64,000 nucleotides of DNA from JALZUV01 sp963837025 (GTDB lineage: Bacteria; Pseudomonadota; Alphaproteobacteria; Rickettsiales; JALZUV01), in contig CAWILT010000001.1 in NCBI GenBank assembly GCA_963837025.1, positions 744,001 through 808,000 on the forward strand, given 5' to 3'. The notes beneath the pieces are model-generated. The model searched no databases. It was not told the origin of the DNA and worked only from the letters and a program-made list of their open reading frames with translations. The number at the start of each line of letters is the position of its first letter. The first letter of the stretch is position 1. Shown in pieces: positions 36,331-44,963 of this stretch. A program made the translations under genes and the position numbers.

Positions 36331-36654
36331 TATAGTCTACTCTTTCCCCCCTATCAGAGAATATAACGCACTATGCCCCGCTACAGGCGGTGTTTGCACG
36401 TACCTGGGTTTTAATCATTCTCAGAGAATCTCTAAATCACCCCTTATTGCCCGTTTCTCTCTTCGGTTTATTTGCCGAATGGTCAAACGCAAGAATTCCC
36501 TGTTAAACAGGGAATTATCAGGGAATATTTCTATTTTTTAATATTTAGCTTTACGAGCAAATCTGCTGCACAGCAGAGAATACATAGGTTGCAGACCTCG
36601 ATCGGCAAACCTATTTCAAAATTAACAGGGAATTTATTGTAATTAACAGGGATT
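36331..36654. other. Intergenic end of the integrated element, with AACAGGGAATT repeats
   Basis: About 320 bp without a gene between tRNA-Ser and the recombinase fragment. It contains a 23-bp palindrome at 36494-36516 and further AACAGGGAAT-like copies. I see no duplicate of the tRNA 3' end and no remnant of exbB here. It probably represents the left boundary region of the recombinase element, where attachment or recombinase-binding sites would be expected. Confidence 0.5.
36494..36653. repeat. Inverted and direct AACAGGGAATT repeats
   Basis: A perfect inverted repeat: AATTCCCTGTT (36494-36504), one central A, AACAGGGAATT (36506-36516). A partial copy CAGGGAAT follows at about 36519. Two direct copies, ATTAACAGGG at 36621 and 36642, are exactly 21 bp apart, two helical turns. 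The arrangement suggests binding sites for a DNA-binding protein, plausibly the recombinase or the HTH regulator next door. Confidence 0.7.
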
Positions 36655-37032
36655 TTACATGCTCAAGAATGAAAAACTGTCCTGAATACATTTGTTGATA
36701 TAGTTCTCACCATGATTATTACGCTTTGCGATATCACGTAAAGTTTCACCAGCAAAATGTTCATCACGCCAAACGATACCTTTCACAATGCGTGCAAGCT
36801 GATCGGTTGGCATATCAAGCATGTCTTTATCATTATTGGTGGTTTGGACAATGACCGCACCATTATTTGCGCGCTTGGTTTTATATGGAACACAAATGCT
36901 AGTCTCTTTTAAAGATGGTGCTTTAAGCGCAAACTCTAGTGTATCTGCTAGGTATTGTTGCAGCTTACTTGTGTTAATTTTGAGTGTCATCTCATCTTGC
37001 GCCAAGACAGCCATACTTAAGATGGCGCGCAC
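36655..37032 (-). pseudogene. C-terminal part of the serine recombinase in a different frame
   Basis: A 125-residue frame (GTG start in the track sense) whose end, LARIVKGIVWRDEHFAGETLRDIAKRNNHGENYINKCIQ (shown in part), resembles the C-terminal helix-turn-helix of alphaproteobacterial serine recombinases (LA..H.W...LL.G...S..EIA...GV...YV.RL). The same frame stays open upstream to about 37150, overlapping the recombinase stop, and reads DDANLIELFPSIDRQTLKW. This suggests one original gene now split by a frameshift near 37.11-37.15 kb. The motif match is from memory. Alternatively it is a separate small accessory protein. Confidence 0.5.
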
Positions 37033-37106
37033 ATCATCGTGCTGAATATCTAAATGCTGATTTGAAATCCATTTTAGAGTCTGACGATCTATAGAGGGGA
37101 ATAATT

Positions 37107-38255
37107 CTATAAGATTGGCGTCATCGGATATCCAATCATTTGATAAGCATCTATTAGGCTGCCAAAACGATATCTATATGCACCGCTAGAAGGCATATCA
37201 TCATGATCATTGATCATAAGCCCAGATAGCCATCCTTGTTTCTCATGCAAACTGCGTAGTTTATCAAGCATTTCTTCATCGGAATATTTACGATTACGCT
37301 CACGTATAATGCTCTGCGCCTTGTAAAAATAACTAGTCTCTACAATTGCTTCGAAAGCCTTTTCTTTTCTCACCCATTCATCACTAGGGTTATTGATGCG
37401 TTGAGCTTTCAATTTAAAAGAGCGCCGATTAAATACATTGGTACCTATATATTTTTCATTGATCAAAATTTGATGAATGCTAGCACGCGTCCAAGCGCTG
37501 CCAAAATCACTGAGGATGCCTCTACGATTGAGATCTTCTGCTATTAGGCTTTCATTCCGGCTTTCATCGACAAACATTTCATATATCCAATTAACAAGAT
37601 CAATTTCTTGCTGTGGCCCTGGTACCAATATTACACGGTCGGTTGTGATGCTTTTTTGCTCACCAATTTCAAGTAACCCTTTATGATGTCCGTTTTCATT
37701 GATTAACATGCGGCGTAGACCGTAACCAGCTGGACCGCCTTGACGAAAACCACGCTCAACATGGTGACATTGGCCATTAAAGACTTTTGATGATAATTCG
37801 CGGCTATATTCTGCTGCCATTGTGCGCTTAACAGTTTTAACTAACTCAGAAATGGGTGAGCCGTCATTGGTGAATTGCTCTGCTACATAGTGAACTTGAA
37901 GACCTGCCATGCGGCATACATGTTCATAATGCGCACTTTCATCTGTGCGTTGAAAACGACCCCAACGAGAAACATCATAGACAAGCAGTATTGAAAAGCT
38001 GAGTTCAACCTCTTTGTCTTTAACGTCTGCTATTAGCTTCTGAAACGAATTACGCCCTTTAGCAACAACACCGCTTTTACCCTCATCAGAATAAGTACAT
38101 ATAATCTCAATTCCATTACTGGATGCATAATCACGAATAATCTTCTCTTGAATCTCAGTCGAACATTCTTGTCTTGGGTCGGACATGCGTACGTACATCG
38201 CGGCTTTACGCCCGACCATGCTTAGATTCCAATTTTTTCTTGTATCTTGATCCAC
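37107..38255 (-). CDS. Serine recombinase (resolvase/invertase family), C-terminally short
   Basis: Site-specific recombinase. The 382-residue protein (GTG start; an ATG at 38219, MVGRKAAMYVRMSDPRQ, is a good alternative) has the resolvase catalytic domain with nucleophile Ser in YVRMSDPRQECSTEIQ and DVSRWGRFQR. A Recombinase domain follows (AGYGLRRMLINENG, RNESLIAEDLNRRGI, SAWTRASIHQILINEKYIGTNVFNR), then the family segment DDMPSSGAYRYRFGSLIDAYQMIGY. It stops right after this, where relatives continue with another 100 or more residues; the missing part appears in another frame at 36655-37150. It is divergent from the HTH regulator. Confidence 0.85.
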   Translation of the reverse strand: MDQDTRKNWNLSMVGRKAAMYVRMSDPRQECSTEIQEKIIRDYASSNGIEIICTYSDEGKSGVVAKGRNSFQKLIADVKDKEVELSFSILLVYDVSRWGRFQRTDESAHYEHVCRMAGLQVHYVAEQFTNDGSPISELVKTVKRTMAAEYSRELSSKVFNGQCHHVERGFRQGGPAGYGLRRMLINENGHHKGLLEIGEQKSITTDRVILVPGPQQEIDLVNWIYEMFVDESRNESLIAEDLNRRGILSDFGSAWTRASIHQILINEKYIGTNVFNRRSFKLKAQRINNPSDEWVRKEKAFEAIVETSYFYKAQSIIRERNRKYSDEEMLDKLRSLHEKQGWLSGLMINDHDDMPSSGAYRYRFGSLIDAYQMIGYPMTPIL

Positions 38256-38356
38256 TCTTATTACCGCTCTTTGATAATGAACAGCTTGAGCAAATGAAAA
38301 ATACTTCGCTCAGGCGGCACACTGTTTCTTTTCATTTTAACGAAAGGAACATCCAT

Positions 38357-38929
38357 ATGTCATCAAACGAAAACGAGTCATTTGGCTCATCAAATAAAAA
38401 GCTAACATCAGCACAATCAATATCTAAAATCTTGAGAAAAGATTACGAAAATAGTGGTTCTGCAATTAAGTGGATAGCACGCAAATCAGGCCTATCGGAG
38501 CATGCAATTAGAAATTGGTATGATGCAGCAAGAGTGCCAAATCTAGATAGTTTCATTAAACTCACAAAAGCCGTTCCAAATCTTATAAGTTGGTTTTTGG
38601 TACAAGTAGGTCGTGAAGATATAGCAGATATAATTGACGCTCAGAATTCGATTAAAAACCAAGGTGAAACAGACAAATTTGATCTTTACCGTCTCATTTT
38701 TGAGACACAAGGATCTGGTGATTTACTCAAAAAGGTTCAAAAACTAACGTTACGACAATTATGGTTTTACTCGCAAATTAAGAAAGGATGCAAAGTAACG
38801 CATCATGATTTGATCAATACTTTTGATGTTGCGCGCGCAACGGCATATCGCGATATATCAGAGCTGCAGCAGCTGGGTCTGATTTGTAAGGTTGGCCAGA
38901 GTAAAAACGAATATTATTTGATACTGTAA
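38357..38929 (+). CDS. HTH transcriptional regulator
   Basis: A 190-residue predicted DNA-binding protein starting MSSNENESFGSSNKKLTSAQ after AAAGGA. The N-terminal XRE-like helix-turn-helix is at about residues 25-75 (AIKWIARKSGLSEHAIRNWYDAA). A C-terminal winged-helix-like region follows (VTHHDLINTFDVARATAYRD, ISELQQLGLICKV). It is divergent from the recombinase gene across about 100 bp, and such regulators regularly sit there in alphaproteobacterial recombinase elements. It is therefore likely to control recombinase expression, by inference from position. Confidence 0.75.
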   Translation: MSSNENESFGSSNKKLTSAQSISKILRKDYENSGSAIKWIARKSGLSEHAIRNWYDAARVPNLDSFIKLTKAVPNLISWFLVQVGREDIADIIDAQNSIKNQGETDKFDLYRLIFETQGSGDLLKKVQKLTLRQLWFYSQIKKGCKVTHHDLINTFDVARATAYRDISELQQLGLICKVGQSKNEYYLIL

Positions 38930-38996
38930 ACATTCTTTACCAAATATGCTAATGTGTAAGCTAACAATAAAATTTTGTTAGATTTTGAGGTAGAAA

Positions 38997-40367
38997 ATGC
39001 AAAAAAATATACTGATTTTTTCTGATGGCACAGGTCAAATTGGAGGGCAAAAGCCAGATCAGAAGTTATCTAACATATATAAAATGTACCGAGCGATGCG
39101 CTCAGGTCCCGATTCACCAATTCCTTATTCTGAGCAGATTTCTTATTATGACGCAGGATTAGGTGTTGGTGAGGTTGGCGGCCTAACTTTCAAGAGGGTA
39201 CGACAATGGTTAGCTGCCGCAATAGGCACAGGAATTGATGAAAATGTTATAGATTGTTACGAAAAGATTATTGCTTACTACAAACCTGGAGACCAGATTT
39301 TGTTATTTGGATTTTCAAGAGGAGCATACACTGTTAGGGCTCTTGCAAATGTTATGAATTTATGTGGAGTTCCTCTACACATGCCTGATGGATCCCCCGT
39401 TCCTAAATATGGTGAAAAATTAAGGGAAGTTGCAAGAGAAGCAGTCGTAGAAGTCTATAATCATGGCGCCGGCCATAAAAGAGGCGACAAACGTTTATAC
39501 CAAGAGCGCGAAGAAAAAGGTAAAAGGTTTAGGGCAAAATATGGAAGCGCGCCGAAAAAAGGAGAAAAAGACGTTCAAGGTAATGTCCAGCCTCATTTTA
39601 TTGGTGTTTTTGACACTGTAGCAGCCTTAGGAAACTCTACTATCTCATGGGGCATTCGTGGAATATCTTTATTAATAGCTATAACCACGATTGTATCTTT
39701 TTGTCTAAATTGGCCCACTGCAATAACGTTGGCTTTGGCTTTACTGTCTATCGCTGTAATCACGTGGCAGATTAAAATATTCTTATCTGCAATCAAAATA
39801 TTTCAGCCAAATCCTGATGAACCTTTGAAATGGTTTAATCCACTACATTGGGGGAAGCTTATTAAAAATAGCCACTATTCATTATGGAATAGAAAAAATT
39901 ATGATAAATGGCTTGATTCAGATGTTTGTTTTGCGCGGCATGCTCTAGCAATCGACGAACAAAGGAAAAACTTCCCTCGTGTAAAATGGGCTACTCAAGG
40001 AGAAATGGATAAAAATTCAAATAACGACCCAAAATGGCTCAAACAAGTATGGTTTGCAGGCTGTCATAGCGATATTGGAGGGAGTTACCCTGAAGATGAA
40101 TCAAGATTAAGTGATATAGCTTTGAAATGGATGATTGAAGAACTGCGTAATTGTGTTCCCGAAATCCAGATTAGCGACCAACTTTACATTTACTCTGATC
40201 CTTTAGGTTTACAACATAGAGAGACTTATCTACCTGGCTTAAAATGGTTAAAGATTAAATGGCCAGCACAAATAAGGTATGTAGATGAAAATTTCGCACT
40301 TCACTCTTCAGTAATAACGAGGCTAAATGCTGACAGAGTACCTCAAATTGGTGAAGTTAGGCGGTAA
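38997..40367 (+). CDS. DUF2235 alpha/beta-hydrolase, probably C-terminally truncated
   Basis: A DUF2235-family hydrolase, related to the Tle1-type phospholipase effectors of type VI secretion. The 456-residue protein has NILIFSDGTGQ at the start and the nucleophile elbow LLFGFSRGAYTVR (Ser107). The acid is in FIGVFDTVAALG (Asp206) and the base in AGCHSDIGGSYPEDESR (His357). Two hydrophobic helices (about 221-260) interrupt the domain, suggesting membrane association. No immunity or T6SS genes are adjacent. It ends LHSSVITRLN...GEVRR exactly where exbB is broken on the other strand; relatives usually continue with a YRP-type tail, so some residues were probably lost. Confidence 0.8.
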   Translation: MQKNILIFSDGTGQIGGQKPDQKLSNIYKMYRAMRSGPDSPIPYSEQISYYDAGLGVGEVGGLTFKRVRQWLAAAIGTGIDENVIDCYEKIIAYYKPGDQILLFGFSRGAYTVRALANVMNLCGVPLHMPDGSPVPKYGEKLREVAREAVVEVYNHGAGHKRGDKRLYQEREEKGKRFRAKYGSAPKKGEKDVQGNVQPHFIGVFDTVAALGNSTISWGIRGISLLIAITTIVSFCLNWPTAITLALALLSIAVITWQIKIFLSAIKIFQPNPDEPLKWFNPLHWGKLIKNSHYSLWNRKNYDKWLDSDVCFARHALAIDEQRKNFPRVKWATQGEMDKNSNNDPKWLKQVWFAGCHSDIGGSYPEDESRLSDIALKWMIEELRNCVPEIQISDQLYIYSDPLGLQHRETYLPGLKWLKIKWPAQIRYVDENFALHSSVITRLNADRVPQIGEVRR

Positions 40368-40677
40368 GAATTTTTTCTCGGCGTTCGGCGCTGGCATCCG
40401 CGGATAATCCCGCTACATTTTGGAATGCCTGTTTCAACACAATAGCAAGGCTGCCTGATTTTACATTCGTTTTTGTATCTAGCGGGGTGAATGTTAAAGG
40501 CCAGTCTTTATTTACCATAATCTCGCGTTGAAAGGTTTGCAGGCTTATCTGTTCTATGCGCGTTTTACCGAGTTTTTGGAAGATAAGGAACCAACTGAAC
40601 ACGGACATAGCCGCAAGCACGATAAACACAGCTATCAATATGGCATCGCCTTGTTCAAATACATGCATGATATTCAT
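40357..40677 (-). pseudogene. exbB: Truncated ExbB/TolQ-type proton channel subunit
   Basis: N-terminal 106 residues of an ExbB/MotA/TolQ-family protein (MNIMHVFEQGDAILIAVFIVLAAMSVFSWFLIFQKL): first transmembrane helix and the start of the cytoplasmic loop (QTFQREIMVNKDW). It stops after AERREKILTA, before the second and third transmembrane helices (the GSTAPFIGLFGTVWGI region of the family), and no exbD follows. ExbB normally has 200 or more residues. The end overlaps the last bases of the DUF2235 gene, so the gene was cut by insertion or deletion of the recombinase element. It cannot form a working channel. Confidence 0.75.
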
Positions 40678-40680
40678 TCG

Positions 40681-41352
40681 TTACTCCAATCGAAATTCTA
40701 CTGGCACCATTACTTGTGCCATTACTGTTTCATTACCTCGTTTAGCGGGAATAAACTTCCAGCGCTTTACGGTATCAAGTGCCGAAGCATCCAGCATCGA
40801 AAACCCACTGGTTTTGGCTACCTGAACTGAATTAGCTGCTCCATCCTCAGCCACCATAACCTTGAGCATGACGATACCTTCCATACGCCTACGTTTCGCC
40901 TGCGATGGATAGGTTGGCGCAGGGTTTCGAAGATAGCTTGCATCGAATGATGGCGTTGTTGTTACGGTCTGCTCATTCGGTAAAGCCTCAGGCGTTTTTC
41001 CTGCAGCAGAGTTTAGCGCTGCTGAGCTGCTTACTTGTTCAATAGGTTTGATCGCCGCTTCTTTGCTTACATGTTGGGTTGCGCGAATATCTTTTTTCTT
41101 AACTATTTTTTTGGGGGTTTTCTCTACTCGCTTAGGCTCGATTTTTGTTACGTGTTTCTGTTCAGGCTTTGGTTGCTCGGCTTTCTGCGCAGGGGGCGGA
41201 GCAACCATGGAAATTTGGATAATTTGCTGGGGCATAATCTCCATAGGAGCCGCAAGCGAGAATAGCGCTAGTGCTACCATGATATGAAGAGCGATAGAAC
41301 CTACTATCGCCCTTGTATATTCGGCATTATAAAACATCAAAACTATTTCCAT
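40681..41352 (-). CDS. tonB: TonB energy-transducing protein
   Basis: A 223-residue TonB-family protein: N-terminal membrane anchor (about residues 15-34), a Pro/Lys-rich periplasmic spacer (APPPAQKAEQPKPEQKHVTK, PKKIVKKKD) and a C-terminal TonB box-binding domain. That domain reads NPAPTYPSQAKRRRMEGIVM, LKVMVAEDGAANSVQVAKTSG and ALDTVKRWKFIPAKRG. It transmits proton-motive force from ExbBD to outer-membrane receptors; here it lies between the receptor gene and the truncated exbB. An internal ATG at 41337 is an alternative start. Confidence 0.92.
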   Translation of the reverse strand: MEIVLMFYNAEYTRAIVGSIALHIMVALALFSLAAPMEIMPQQIIQISMVAPPPAQKAEQPKPEQKHVTKIEPKRVEKTPKKIVKKKDIRATQHVSKEAAIKPIEQVSSSAALNSAAGKTPEALPNEQTVTTTPSFDASYLRNPAPTYPSQAKRRRMEGIVMLKVMVAEDGAANSVQVAKTSGFSMLDASALDTVKRWKFIPAKRGNETVMAQVMVPVEFRLE

Positions 41353-41359
41353 TACCCGA

Positions 41360-43624
41360 CTACCACAATGCTATTTTCACACCGGCCGTTGCCGTTAGTG
41401 GTAAGCCGGGTCGCGCACCAGCAGGGCGACGAGCCGCAACATATTCTTCATCAAGCAGGTTTTTTACTGTTGTAAATGCGCGAATCCGATCTGTAAGTTT
41501 TATCTCACCCGCCGCATCAACTACCCAGTGGTTTTCCACAAGCTGATTAGTGGGAATAGCGCCACTTCCAGCAACGGTACGCATATCATCGACATATTTT
41601 CCACCAATGGATACGCCCCAATCATCCGTTTCAAGACCAGCGGATAGATATAGCTGATGTTCTGGAATATAAGGCAGCTCATCACCAGGTGTCACCGTTC
41701 CCCACTCTGAGAAACTGCTGGTAAAACCATTTTTGAACTCTCCCTGTGTGAGTGTATAGCTCATTGTAAGTGGAATACGGTATTTTGGTGGTAAGGCCGC
41801 TATTTCGGCGGCATCATATTGCACAACCGCCTCAATACCCTTTACCTCAACTTCACCACCATTAAATGCATCACCCGATCCAGTCCCGCCTGTTGCGAGC
41901 GTATCACGCCCAAGAAGGTTCTCGTAATCGGTTAAAAATCCAAACAACTCTCCAGACCAATTGCCCTGTGCATAGCGCGTACCAATTTCATAATTGATGC
42001 TTTCTTCTTCGCTGGTGAATGCTGCCTCGCCTGCATTGCCGGGCACTCCGGGGGGCGCAAAGCCTTTATGTACTCCACCCAATAACTTCCATGACTCGGA
42101 AAGGTTGTAAGCTACGCCTACACCCGGAATAAACACGTTCAGATCATTTTCAAGTACGGTAAGCGCCGCACCGGTTCTTGATGGGTCGCTATTACCATAG
42201 TCTTCGCGCTTCAGATTAATGTGTTCAAAACGGATTCCAGGAGTAACCGTCCATTGATTCCACGACAGTTCATTTTGAACAAACGCGCTCCACGCATCTG
42301 CAGATTGAATACGATTACCCGCTGATCCGGGTGCGCCTGTATTGGTAATAACGGCACGCCCTGCCACCAAGTCAAAGCTATCGTCGCGTTGAAAGCGGTC
42401 TTCCTCATCGGCATGGTAGCGAACTCCTACCTCGAGTTTGTTTTTTGTGTCACCTACATCATAACCATAGTTAAGAGCAGATTGCACACCATAGGCGGAA
42501 TATTCGCGATTGTTATCACGAATGATAAAAGTGTTACCTGCGGTATTGGCTGATTTTAAAGCAGCTACATAAGCTGCATTGGTAGTTTGGTCATCAAATA
42601 TAGAACTAATGGAGCGGCGCGTTCCCGCCAATGTGACGCCATCCAGTTTGTACCATGAGCGCTCCACTTCATTATTATAAAAACTTGTCGTTAGATCGAG
42701 CGCGGGGGTTAATTCAATAAAATGCGTAGCTGACGCTTGCCATGCACCAACATCCATCTCATCCAGTTGACTCGATCCATACCTGCGATTCGGATTGGCT
42801 GAAAAATCATTATCCGTCAAACCAAGGTAGGTTTCATTGGATAGTTCATCATAATATCCCATTTTAACTTCCAGCTCCTGATAGCGATCGGCAGTTGGGC
42901 TGGTATGTAATCGAAATTTACCCATGACATCCTGCACATCATAGCCCGTATCGCCACCTACAAAGTCAATATCTTTGAATCCATCCGACTGTTTGTGAAA
43001 GGCATTAAGCATCACGCCGCCATTTTCAAAGCTTGTTCCTGCCGTTACCCCAGTACGCAATGTATTATAACTTCCGCCTTCAGCTACAAAATCGGCTTGC
43101 TTCTTAGAAGGTATTGGCTTGGTTACCAAATTGAGTACACCGTTAGTCGTGCGCGGACCATATTTGATAGCACCCGCGCCTTTGATCACTTCAAGCGATT
43201 CCATTCGATCCATTTGCGGGAAATAATACGCTTCTGGCGCAGCATAAGGAGCTGGGGCCGCAAGGATTCCATCTTCCATTAGAGTCAGGTCAGCGCTACG
43301 ATTTGAACGACCCCCGCGAATAGCAATATTGGGGCGCAGTCCAAAGCCATCTTCTTCTTGAATGGTCACACCCGGCACTTCCCGTAAGGCCCGATGCACG
43401 TCCGTAATCTGGTAACGATCCAGTTTTTCTTTTGAGACAATAGATGCAGAACCTGGAATTTCTGAACGACGATCCTGCGTGCCAATAACCGTGACACGCT
43501 CCATCACCTTAACGCGCCCGTCTGCACTATTTTTTTCCTCAGCAAAAGCAACAGCAGACGAAAGTGCTGTGGTTACGATGAGTGATGATACTGCTAAATA
43601 GCGAAGTTTTTTAGAGCGAATCAT
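41360..43624 (-). CDS. TonB-dependent outer-membrane receptor, FecA-like
   Basis: A 754-residue outer-membrane receptor for ferric complexes. It has a signal peptide (about 1-28, ending AFA-E), a TonB-box-like RVTVIGTQ and a plug domain (about 45-190, PGVTIQEEDGFGLRPNIAIRG, MDRMESLEVIKGAGAIKYGP). A 22-strand-type barrel ends in an aromatic C-terminus (GVKIALW). The plug with RGGRSNRSADLTLMEDG resembles the FecA/ferric-dicitrate group, but the ligand cannot be deduced. A near-consensus Fur box upstream indicates iron repression. It leads a receptor-tonB-exbB' operon. Confidence 0.9.
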   Translation of the reverse strand: MIRSKKLRYLAVSSLIVTTALSSAVAFAEEKNSADGRVKVMERVTVIGTQDRRSEIPGSASIVSKEKLDRYQITDVHRALREVPGVTIQEEDGFGLRPNIAIRGGRSNRSADLTLMEDGILAAPAPYAAPEAYYFPQMDRMESLEVIKGAGAIKYGPRTTNGVLNLVTKPIPSKKQADFVAEGGSYNTLRTGVTAGTSFENGGVMLNAFHKQSDGFKDIDFVGGDTGYDVQDVMGKFRLHTSPTADRYQELEVKMGYYDELSNETYLGLTDNDFSANPNRRYGSSQLDEMDVGAWQASATHFIELTPALDLTTSFYNNEVERSWYKLDGVTLAGTRRSISSIFDDQTTNAAYVAALKSANTAGNTFIIRDNNREYSAYGVQSALNYGYDVGDTKNKLEVGVRYHADEEDRFQRDDSFDLVAGRAVITNTGAPGSAGNRIQSADAWSAFVQNELSWNQWTVTPGIRFEHINLKREDYGNSDPSRTGAALTVLENDLNVFIPGVGVAYNLSESWKLLGGVHKGFAPPGVPGNAGEAAFTSEEESINYEIGTRYAQGNWSGELFGFLTDYENLLGRDTLATGGTGSGDAFNGGEVEVKGIEAVVQYDAAEIAALPPKYRIPLTMSYTLTQGEFKNGFTSSFSEWGTVTPGDELPYIPEHQLYLSAGLETDDWGVSIGGKYVDDMRTVAGSGAIPTNQLVENHWVVDAAGEIKLTDRIRAFTTVKNLLDEEYVAARRPAGARPGLPLTATAGVKIALW

Positions 43625-44102
43625 TTTTTAGTATTTCCTTTAATACGACTGATAATGATTCGCAGCTATAGATAGGGTATATATCCAAGTCAATGATAAT
43701 CATTCTCATCTAACACATTTTATTTCGATTAGATATGTTAGATAAGGCTTCTTTAACGAACGATGGCCACCTTCTGACTTTTTGAATACATTTGATACTT
43801 ATTAATATCTCTATATTTTTAATACAGCATTTAATATTATTGGAGACACCCCCTATCTGAATGCTACTGTGAACAATTTAAAATATTCTGAATTATTGAG
43901 TAGCAAATCTATAAAAATATAACCGTGTTCTTACAATTTTAGTGAGTCAGTTTTGCTGTGAGAGGGGGTTTTAAGTACTGCGTTAAGTCAGTTGGATTCG
44001 ATTAGTAATAATATGAATTTTCAACTTAACTAAACATACCTCAAACCTGAGCAAAGAAATAGTTAGAAACCTCAAACCATTTAATAAAACGCAAATTACC
44101 AA
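43625..44102. other. AT-rich intergenic region holding Fur sites
   Basis: About 480 bp without a credible gene between the receptor operon and the sugar cluster. Fur-type sites occupy 43650-43707. The rest is AT-rich, with a 10-bp direct repeat ACCTCAAACC at 44038 and 44069 to which I attach no function. Confidence 0.5.
43689..43707 (-). promoter_or_regulatory. Fur box upstream of the receptor operon
   Basis: GTCAATGATAATCATTCTC matches 16 of 19 bases of the classical Fur consensus GATAATGATAATCATTATC. A second partial site, GATAATGATT, lies at 43651-43660, about 27 bp before the receptor start codon. Together they predict iron-dependent repression of the receptor, tonB and exbB' genes. Confidence 0.8.
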
Positions 44103-44945
44103 TTAAATTAATCTTTTTATAAGTTTTTCAGGAAAACTTCCTAGCAAGTCTTTCTGAATTTTCTTTAAATAATTTTTGTCAAGAATTGAACTTTTAAAAT
44201 GATTTAATAAATCTTGTTTGCTTATATTATCACTGATTATATTATCTAACCTAATTGATTTAGCCTCTAAATTAAGTGCAGAATAATAGTCTTTAAATTT
44301 ATAATCCCCACCTAATACCGTTGGGTGACCAACATCAATCCATACAACTGGAACCCCATAACTATGAGAGACGATTAAAGGATGCATCGCACTTGTAATA
44401 ACTGCTTTTGCACCAGCTATTTTTTCTAAAATAATAGTAATATCTTGTGATAGATCACAAATCTCTACATCCTCACCAAGGATTTTCTTAACTTTCTCTA
44501 CCCAAATAAAATTATTTTTATCTTCTAAGTGTGGGGTAGCCAAATATTTCTTATTAATAGAGTTCTCTGCGCTTAATGTAGATTGAGGAAATAAATAGCT
44601 GCATAATAAAGCAGGATCGCCAAGTGCCAAACCATGTTTTAACCCTAATCTATCTGCTGTTTGTTTACCCCTAACAGCACTAATTCTGAGACATAGTTTT
44701 GAAAGTTTTCCACCTTCAGAATTTATTCCTGTTCCCCATATGTAAGTAGGCCTAAATATTCTAAAAAAAAATCTTCTAAATTTAGTTTTTTCTATTTTAC
44801 TAAATAAGCTGCCTGTAGAAATTAGATCTGACTTATAAGCCTTTGAATGAACTACATCATCACCTGAGATCATTTCAACAATATATTTTGATAAAATATC
44901 ACCAAAATTATTACCGCTTTTAATATAGAATAATTTTATAGTCAT
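44103..44945 (-). CDS. Polysaccharide pyruvyl transferase family protein
   Basis: A 280-residue member of the polysaccharide pyruvyl-transferase family, which adds ketal-linked pyruvate to surface sugars using phosphoenolpyruvate. Characteristic features are the N-terminal GNNFGDILSKYIVEMI, the central YIWGTGINSEGG and AVRGKQTADRLGL followed by LGDPALL. The C-terminal ITSAMHPLIVSHSYGVPVVW supplies the conserved SxxHP..I.S...G. It is very AT-rich, like the next three genes, and is last in this minus-strand sugar cluster, 18 bp after the glycosyltransferase gene. Confidence 0.85.
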   Translation of the reverse strand: MTIKLFYIKSGNNFGDILSKYIVEMISGDDVVHSKAYKSDLISTGSLFSKIEKTKFRRFFFRIFRPTYIWGTGINSEGGKLSKLCLRISAVRGKQTADRLGLKHGLALGDPALLCSYLFPQSTLSAENSINKKYLATPHLEDKNNFIWVEKVKKILGEDVEICDLSQDITIILEKIAGAKAVITSAMHPLIVSHSYGVPVVWIDVGHPTVLGGDYKFKDYYSALNLEAKSIRLDNIISDNISKQDLLNHFKSSILDKNYLKKIQKDLLGSFPEKLIKRLI

Positions 44946-44963
44946 TTTAATAAGCTTTCTAAA

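Noticed and set aside
44038..44078. Direct repeat ACCTCAAACC (44038 and 44069)
   Set aside because: Only two 10-bp copies in an AT-rich region with no associated structure; easily chance.
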